From positions 1-38,669 of the forward strand of contig NZ_JAAXLT010000185.1 of the NCBI RefSeq assembly GCF_013285555.1: a DNA stretch of 38,669 nucleotides. Direction: 5' to 3'. This document shows, piece after piece, positions 32,982 to 38,669 of this stretch (its first letter is position 1; each line of letters starts with the position of its first letter). The DNA is from Candidatus Cyanaurora vandensis. Its GTDB lineage: Bacteria > Cyanobacteriota > Cyanobacteriia > Gloeobacterales > Anthocerotibacteraceae. The notes beneath the pieces were generated by a model. The model saw only the letters and a program-made list of their open reading frames with translations. It was not told where the DNA came from and did not search any database. Position numbers and translations under genes: made by a program.

Positions 32982-33866
32982 ATGAAGCGGCGTGTCGTAG
33001 TCTTGGGGAGTTTGTGGGGTCTGGGAGTCCAGGCTCAGCCCGTGGTCGAGCTTTTAGCCCCGAATCATTATCAAGTGACCTATGACAGTGAGGGTTTACG
33101 GGTCAAGGGCTTGCTCTGGTTGCCCGCCCGGACTCCAGCCCCGGGCGTCCTCTTCAACCATGATGGGAACCGGGGGGTCACGCCCTCTACCCAGGAACGT
33201 TGTCTGGAGTTATGCCAGCGCGGGTTCGTTGTGTTCGCGCCCAGCTACCGGGGGGAAGACGGCTCTGAGGGAGAGATTGAGATTGCTCAGGGTGAGGTCA
33301 CGGATGTCCTCGCGGCTGCCACGTTCCTCAAGAGTCGCCCGGAGGTCCGCCCTGGTCCCTTGGGGCTTGTGGGCACCAGTCACGGAGCTTTGATCAGCCT
33401 ACTCGCTGCCGCCCGGGCCCCTCAACAGTTCGCTAGCGTGGTTTTTGGGTATGGGGTGGCGGATATCTATGAGTGGTATGCCTACCTCAAACAGACCCAA
33501 CGTCTCGGTAATGATCCACTCACGCTCAAAACCTACGGTCAAGGCCCCCAGGATGTCCCCGAGAATTTCCGTCGCCGTCACGGGTTAGCTGTCCTCGACC
33601 GCATCCAGGCCCCGGTGCTAATTCTCCAGGGTCGCCGCGATGTGATTGTCCCCCCCAGCCAAGCCCAAGAACTCCACGACATGCTCAAACTCCGCAAAAA
33701 ACCTGTGGAACTCCAAATTTACCCGGAAGCGGGACACGGTTTCCTCATCTACCGCAACAAGATTATCCAACAAGTAGGCCGGGACTCCATCCGCTACCGC
33801 GAGTCCTTAGCGGCCTTCGAGACCACTGTGAAATTCCTACAACGGACCCTGCGCTACTCAGTCTAG
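32982..33866 (+). CDS. Secreted alpha/beta hydrolase (dienelactone hydrolase/S9-like)
   Basis: A 294-residue serine hydrolase with an N-terminal signal sequence (cleaved near VQAQP). The catalytic triad is visible: Ser133 in GTSHGA (a GxSxG nucleophile elbow), Asp220 in QGRRDVIVPP and His252 in EAGHGF. The oxyanion-type region NHDGNRG follows the first strand at about residue 59. It resembles dienelactone hydrolase and prolyl-oligopeptidase C-terminal domains; the substrate (ester or peptide) cannot be read. Start ATG 32982 has a purine-rich GGGTGAGGC upstream. It stands alone on the plus strand. Confidence 0.88.
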   Translation: MKRRVVVLGSLWGLGVQAQPVVELLAPNHYQVTYDSEGLRVKGLLWLPARTPAPGVLFNHDGNRGVTPSTQERCLELCQRGFVVFAPSYRGEDGSEGEIEIAQGEVTDVLAAATFLKSRPEVRPGPLGLVGTSHGALISLLAAARAPQQFASVVFGYGVADIYEWYAYLKQTQRLGNDPLTLKTYGQGPQDVPENFRRRHGLAVLDRIQAPVLILQGRRDVIVPPSQAQELHDMLKLRKKPVELQIYPEAGHGFLIYRNKIIQQVGRDSIRYRESLAAFETTVKFLQRTLRYSV

Positions 33867-34120
33867 GTAATCCCTGGTCGGGAAGGAGCCGTTAAGATTT
33901 ATATGCAGAATCCATCTGAAACAGTGGTTCCTCCTTGAGAGAAAAATTCATCCTTTGCTGATAACTACTACGATTCAAGACGCTTTTCACTAATGGCTCA
34001 TCGTCAATAGGACGGTCTACGTATTTTCACCATGATCATTAGGATGAGTCTTGACAATCCCCTACGCTTCAATCTACAGTTTGCGAGGTAAGTAAAACTA
34101 ACTACACAACCGAAACCCTC

Positions 34121-36247
34121 ATGCCCAACCTCCTCCAAAACCTATTCCTTAACTTAGGGTCCACCCCTCAAAAAAAGAACACCCATTTTTTCCAGAAACA
34201 GCAAGTTTTCCTAGGTAAACTCCTACTCTTCGCACTTATCTTTCAAAATCCACTTTTGGCTCAAAATAAGAGGCCAGTGGAGACTAAGGCAAGACAGGAA
34301 GCACCTTCTCCAAAGATTCGTCAGTCATCTCCTTACCCTGCACAAGTTAAACCAACGCCCTACTCGATAGGTCCAGACTCAGGTACAAATGTAATTACCT
34401 TCGACGAATACCCAGTAGGTACAACAATTGCCGACCAGTACGCTGACAAAGGAATTCTTTTTAGTCCACATCTTCTTATTCACGATGACAAACGGAATTT
34501 TCCAGCCATTATAGATGAAGGTAATCCAAGTCCCGGTTTGTCGCCTTGTGAAGAAGATTTAGTTTCTCATTTATCTTGCTACGCTAGAGGTTTAGATATA
34601 TTTAGTAGTTATTTTGTGGAAGAAGTGTACTATATTAAAATGTGGGTGGAGGGAAGCTCAGGTTTTATTTGGTGGTTTGACGGACCTGGTAACGTGCTTG
34701 GTCATAGAAGTCTCGCATCTCTTGATGAATTACTGGAAGATGATGGTGTAACAATTATTCCAGATACACCAGATACAAAGGAACCGTATGGTTCAACAAT
34801 TACTATTGAACAAACGGGAGTTCGTAGCTGGGATCTTATTAATAGTTCATTTATTGACAATGTTGTTGTTAAGTTTCCATTGATAAACTCAGTTCAATTT
34901 GAAGCTATCAACAGTCCTCTTGACAATAACCCTAATGCAGGAGGCGGACAGCGTATGTTCCCTGAGAAATCGAAAGGGTTAGATAAAACCACAGTTAGAG
35001 TTAAAGTGGATTTACAGTTACCTCGTAAGGGCAAGGTATATCTCGAGGTTTTTGATATGGATGATCCTTCTACAGATGAGGCTCCCGTGGATAGCAATGG
35101 TGCAAATGGAGGTGATAATAATGGGACGACCCAAGGAACGCTAAGCTCTACCGTTTTGGACCCTGAGAAAGATGGTGATGTTTCTCAAGTTACGTTTACC
35201 CTCACCAAGCAGCCGGGAGACAATTTCCGGGTAGTAGCAAGTACTAGCCAGAGTGAGCTAAGTGGGATTGTGGTTGATGGCACAAAATTAATGAGGTATG
35301 GAAAGGAGATAACGGATGATGCCACGCCTGCCGAGACGAAAAGTACCCCAATGTTGACGGTGTGGCGCAAGTTGCACATTGAAGTGGACTCCATGGGTGT
35401 CGTATCAGGCAATCAAGTCCAGGGAACAATTACAGGTCAAGTTGAAGCAGGAGGCGAAGTCACTTTAACTACCGACATCACCCAGCCACTCGAAATCAAT
35501 AGATTTGAGTTTGGTAAGCTCTACCTTCTGAGGAATGGTAGAGAAGTTGGTAGTGCCTCTGTCGTCAGAAATGGTACGAACACTGTGATAATCAGAGGCG
35601 CAGAGTCTGGTTCAGTTCCTTCTTTGGTCGGGCTTCAGTTTAGACTAGTGGATGATGACAACGTTGGTAACTTCAATTCTCCCAATGGGGATAGCGGTGT
35701 AAACGTTCCAGCACCGAATCTAAGTTTGATGCAGACAAGCGATAGTGCTTCGGTCAACGTGTTTGCACCTGCTTACGTGGTACCAACCTATGATTGGGGT
35801 ACTACAGGTAATGACATTCCATTTGTTCTCAACTCTCCCGCCACCTTAGATGGACAGAGAAGTATTTACAGGTTTGATCAAGCTGCAACAAAGGCAGACC
35901 CAGATTTCTGGACAGTTTACTTGCTAGGATGCTATCAAATCTCTGATTCAAATGAATTTTCAGATGGAGATCCTAATGAACTCGCACCTGGTTTAGGTAT
36001 AGACATAGCTGGCGGACTGGCGGACGGTGTGTTAAACGGAGTACCAGGAGACGGAGCATGTGTTTTTACTGACACTTTGAGGGAGAGTGTAAGTCCTAAC
36101 AGTGCAGTCACTGCTGCACATGAGGTCGGTCATCTTCTAGGTGGCGAGCATATAGACGACGGGTTGATGGCACAGGATATTAGTCGTAATAGCTTTGTGT
36201 TTACTGGCAAAACACTTGACAAGATTAGACGAACAATTGCCCCATGA
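34121..36247 (+). CDS. Secreted metzincin-type metalloprotease
   Basis: A 708-residue exported protein. A long signal region ends at about residue 48 (LGKLLLFALIFQNPLLA). The middle has the motif ITFDEYPVGTTIADQYADKG, typical of beta-sandwich modules in secreted proteins, and Asp/Asn/Gly-rich loops. Near the C-terminus is the extended zinc motif HEVGHLLGGEH: His667, Glu668, His671, Gly674, His677. The Met-turn DGLMA (Met683) follows unusually closely, six residues after the last His. The catalytic domain is thus C-terminal, with about 620 residues before it. I see no pro-peptide cysteine switch and cannot give a subfamily. AT-rich codons (AGA, ATA) contrast with the genes to the left. The next gene starts 23 bases on (or overlaps by four). 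Confidence 0.85.
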   Translation: MPNLLQNLFLNLGSTPQKKNTHFFQKQQVFLGKLLLFALIFQNPLLAQNKRPVETKARQEAPSPKIRQSSPYPAQVKPTPYSIGPDSGTNVITFDEYPVGTTIADQYADKGILFSPHLLIHDDKRNFPAIIDEGNPSPGLSPCEEDLVSHLSCYARGLDIFSSYFVEEVYYIKMWVEGSSGFIWWFDGPGNVLGHRSLASLDELLEDDGVTIIPDTPDTKEPYGSTITIEQTGVRSWDLINSSFIDNVVVKFPLINSVQFEAINSPLDNNPNAGGGQRMFPEKSKGLDKTTVRVKVDLQLPRKGKVYLEVFDMDDPSTDEAPVDSNGANGGDNNGTTQGTLSSTVLDPEKDGDVSQVTFTLTKQPGDNFRVVASTSQSELSGIVVDGTKLMRYGKEITDDATPAETKSTPMLTVWRKLHIEVDSMGVVSGNQVQGTITGQVEAGGEVTLTTDITQPLEINRFEFGKLYLLRNGREVGSASVVRNGTNTVIIRGAESGSVPSLVGLQFRLVDDDNVGNFNSPNGDSGVNVPAPNLSLMQTSDSASVNVFAPAYVVPTYDWGTTGNDIPFVLNSPATLDGQRSIYRFDQAATKADPDFWTVYLLGCYQISDSNEFSDGDPNELAPGLGIDIAGGLADGVLNGVPGDGACVFTDTLRESVSPNSAVTAAHEVGHLLGGEHIDDGLMAQDISRNSFVFTGKTLDKIRRTIAP

Positions 36248-36270
36248 AAATTTCACCTAGGAGAACAAAA

Positions 36271-38562
36271 ATGAAGATAGAGCAATGGCTAGACTGGCTC
36301 TCGGAAAAACTGTTCGGTATTAACTTTGTCTCTTGCGTTCTAAGACTCCTATGTCTTTTACTTGTACTCACATCACCTACTTTAGGACAGCCAACAAGGG
36401 AGGAACGGCTTACTAAAATAAGAGAGCTTATTGAACAATCCAAGCAGGATTTTTCCAAACTCTCCCTTGAGCTAAAGCTTGATAAGGCAAGCTATTTGCC
36501 CGGAGAACAAGTTAAGTTAGTGTTCCAAGTTGTCAATACATCAGATGCTTCCGCTGTACTTGAGCGGCCTTCAACCAAAGTCGGGACGTTAGGTATACAC
36601 ATCATTGACACTATGAATGTTGAAAAAAAATATACTGGCCCCTCTTGGGGAATTATGGGTAGCGGGTCGTTTTCAATTGCTGAGCCAGGAAAATCCGTTT
36701 CATACGAATCTGTCATGCTGTGCAATCATCGCTCAGACGCATACATTGATGATAGAAAATTCATGCGAGAAGGTCTTGAATCAGGCTTTCCTTTTCTGAG
36801 GGTTGGCACTTACTATGTTGTAGCTAGGTATGGTTCTAGTTATTCAAACTACATTGAGTCTGAACCTGTCAGGGTTGTGATAAAGCAACCGATAGGAGCG
36901 GATTTAATCGTTTGGAACACGATTAAAAGTAACCCTCTCTTCGCCTGCTTTCTCGAACTAGGTGTTCCTGGAGACTATGAACAAGTAGAAGAGAGTCAAC
37001 GAATGGTCGCCACCTTTGAGGATTTACTCCTACGCTATCCCAGAAGTACCTACGCCCCGTTCATCCGTAAAGCGTTAGAAACATTCCGTGGGGAATACAA
37101 GTGGATTGAAGAACGCTGGGCCTCAGGCTATTACCCAAGGCCACCCGCACCCACAGCACCCAAGATACAAGCCCCAACCGTTGTAGCAAACGATAACTTC
37201 ACGGCTGCCATCCCGCTAACAGGCTCCACCTTCTCCACCTTAGGCACAACGGTTGGAGCCACGAGAGAGCTTGGTGAACCCCAGCATGGTAACACCTGGG
37301 GCGGTAAATCGGTGTGGTGGTCTTGGGTTGCGCCTATTTCTGGTACTATTTCACTCAGCACCCAGGGCAGCAGTTTCGATACAACTCTCGGCGTTTACAC
37401 AGGCACATCCTTGTATGAATTGACCAACATCGCGGCAAACGATGACATTGATCCTAAGACAAACCGGAACAGTGAACTCACGTTCAAAGCTACGGCTGGT
37501 CAGCTCTATAGAATAGCCGTGGATGGTTACACCGGAGCGGCTAAGGAAGCTCCTTCCGGTAGTATCTCCCTTAGCTCAAAGTCGAGTAGCGGTCCTATTA
37601 ATGATGACTTTGCTGACGCAACGGTTTTACCCAGCAGTACTACCCTCTCAGTAACCTCTACTAATGTTGAGTCTACTAAGGAACTCAATGAACCTAAACA
37701 TGCTGGGCGACAACCGGGACGTTCAGTTTGGTGGTCTTGGGTTGCTCCTGAATCGGGTACCGTTTCGCTTGATACTATAGGTAGTAATTTTGACACTGTG
37801 TTAGAAGCCTACACAGGGGCCAGCCTAACTAATCTTACTTCTTTAGCCAGTGATGATGACATGGGTGGTAATTCCACGAGTAAACTAGCTTTTACTGCAA
37901 CCGCTGGTCAGACTTATTTCTTTGTAGTAGATGGTTACGCTGACAAGACTGGAAACATCACACTCAACTTGCGCTTAAAAACTCCCACCGTCTACCCTCC
38001 TGTAACTATTACATCCTTCACTCCCACTAGTGGAGAAGCGGGATCGCTTGTTGTTATCACTGGTAATCCTTTTCTACTTGCGTTACAAGTTACGTTCAAC
38101 GGCGTGTCTGCTGACTTTGGTATTGAGTCTGATACTAAAATTATCGCTACTGTACCATCTACTGCAACAAGTGGACCTATCGGCGTAAATGCATACGCCA
38201 CGTCTGCTTTGAGTAGTCAGAACTTCTCGCTCCCCGCAACCATCTCTAACTTCACTCCTAAAAGTGCGCGACCAGGAACTCCCGTTATCATTTCTGGGAC
38301 TAACTTTCTGGACACCAGTTCAGTTACCTTTAACGGTGTGATCGCCAGTTTTACTGTAAATAATAACGAACAAATCACCGCTATTGCACCCGACTCGACC
38401 CTTGGCCCCATTGCTCTAACTACTCCTGCTGGGGTCGTCATTAAGAAAGATTTTATTTTTAGTCCGGTCATTACTAGTTTTACCCCCACGGTAGGACCGG
38501 TGAGTACGTCGGTAACAATTACAGGCCAAAGTTTCTTCGGAGTTAAGCTGACAAGCATTTAA
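36271..38562 (+). CDS. Surface protein with two PPC-like domains and TIG repeats, C-terminus cut off
   Basis: A 763-residue exported protein. Signal peptide residues are about 20-40. A region of about 260 residues with a beta-sandwich look (DKASYLPGEQVKLVFQVVN) is followed by two homologous domains at about 304-430 and 440-575, each with VWWSWVAP, FDT, YTG and ATAGQ motifs, as in pre-peptidase C-terminal (PPC)-like domains. Three IPT/TIG repeats follow from about 577, each starting ITSFTP or ISNFTP. The third has only about 30 residues before TAA, so the C-terminus is truncated. I chose ATG 36271 because AGGAG lies seven bases upstream, not ATG 36244 which overlaps the protease stop. Likely exported along with the protease and possibly its partner or substrate. 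Confidence 0.82.
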   Translation: MKIEQWLDWLSEKLFGINFVSCVLRLLCLLLVLTSPTLGQPTREERLTKIRELIEQSKQDFSKLSLELKLDKASYLPGEQVKLVFQVVNTSDASAVLERPSTKVGTLGIHIIDTMNVEKKYTGPSWGIMGSGSFSIAEPGKSVSYESVMLCNHRSDAYIDDRKFMREGLESGFPFLRVGTYYVVARYGSSYSNYIESEPVRVVIKQPIGADLIVWNTIKSNPLFACFLELGVPGDYEQVEESQRMVATFEDLLLRYPRSTYAPFIRKALETFRGEYKWIEERWASGYYPRPPAPTAPKIQAPTVVANDNFTAAIPLTGSTFSTLGTTVGATRELGEPQHGNTWGGKSVWWSWVAPISGTISLSTQGSSFDTTLGVYTGTSLYELTNIAANDDIDPKTNRNSELTFKATAGQLYRIAVDGYTGAAKEAPSGSISLSSKSSSGPINDDFADATVLPSSTTLSVTSTNVESTKELNEPKHAGRQPGRSVWWSWVAPESGTVSLDTIGSNFDTVLEAYTGASLTNLTSLASDDDMGGNSTSKLAFTATAGQTYFFVVDGYADKTGNITLNLRLKTPTVYPPVTITSFTPTSGEAGSLVVITGNPFLLALQVTFNGVSADFGIESDTKIIATVPSTATSGPIGVNAYATSALSSQNFSLPATISNFTPKSARPGTPVIISGTNFLDTSSVTFNGVIASFTVNNNEQITAIAPDSTLGPIALTTPAGVVIKKDFIFSPVITSFTPTVGPVSTSVTITGQSFFGVKLTSI

Positions 38563-38669
38563 AATGCGTTATACTGGAATTATTCAATGTCCAAAAATGT
38601 TACAACCATGCTTAGTAAAGCTTCCTTTCCTCAGAAGAAAAGCAAATCCTGCAACGAGAGCTTTACGCT
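38541..38669 (+). mobile_element. Possible mobile-element end at the right edge
   Basis: The TIG-repeat reading frame breaks where AGTTAAGCTGACAAGC begins. The following GCATTT-A-AAATGC (38555-38567) is an inverted repeat containing the stop codon. Behind it an ATG (38587) opens a frame that runs to the window edge; a neighbouring frame (SSEEKQILQRELYA) reads more like a helical protein. This arrangement would suit an insertion-sequence terminus with the start of its gene, but no transposase motif is inside the window. The plain alternative is a natural gene end. Confidence 0.3.

Overview
The window comes from the chromosome of a cyanobacterium. The markers are an undocumented short petM gene (cytochrome b6f subunit), a flavodiiron protein with the C-terminal flavin-reductase module found in oxygenic phototrophs, the alkane-biosynthesis pair aar/ado, and a histidine kinase with cyanobacteriochrome-type GAF domains. 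Most of the window is moderately GC-rich and densely coded. The left end (about 1-830) and the right end (about 34100-38669) are visibly richer in A+T and look like accessory DNA. The genus cannot be settled from this sequence.

Layout. 1-1000: an AT-rich pair of small, related membrane-protein genes, then a possible structured RNA. 1001-4430: tRNA-Ser(UGA), petM, a lytic transglycosylase, a small unknown gene and a DUF3224 gene. 4432-11574: an adenylate cyclase-FHA protein, NAD synthetase, a Flv1-type flavodiiron protein, LysA and the GTPase Der. 11620-13325: tRNA-Asp with a permease gene starting almost at its 3' end. 13464-15211: a hypothetical gene and nurA, which is broken by one in-frame stop. 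15242-20116: a divergent pseudopilin cluster (GspH/FimT-like and HpsC/PilW-like on minus; a large PilX/HpsA-like protein with calcium-loop motifs and a PilV/HpsB-like pseudopilin on plus) ended by a clear terminator. 20137-22819: a 38-residue membrane protein, an unknown small gene, a cupin and the ado-aar alkane pair. 22915-25968: a tandem-GAF cyanobacteriochrome histidine kinase with an in-frame TGA near its start, and a proteobacterial-like IscS. 26005-27577: a palindromic operator candidate, a COG0523 (CobW-type) metallochaperone GTPase with a His-rich loop, and a small Cys4 protein. 27630-31277: a BlaI repressor/M56 peptidase pair divergent from a TonB-dependent receptor. 31349-33866: an IS630-type transposase remnant, two small membrane proteins and a secreted alpha/beta hydrolase. 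34121-38669: a secreted metzincin protease followed by a PPC/TIG-repeat surface protein that breaks off in its third TIG domain, where a possible mobile-element end begins.

How parts fit together. The pseudopilin genes probably build one secretion or adhesion pseudopilus. aar and ado turn acyl-ACP into alkanes. BlaI-M56 may control the divergent receptor gene. The protease and TIG protein form a two-gene secreted module. The most striking observation is that two otherwise intact genes (nurA and the photoreceptor kinase) each carry a single in-frame stop with conserved sequence on both sides.
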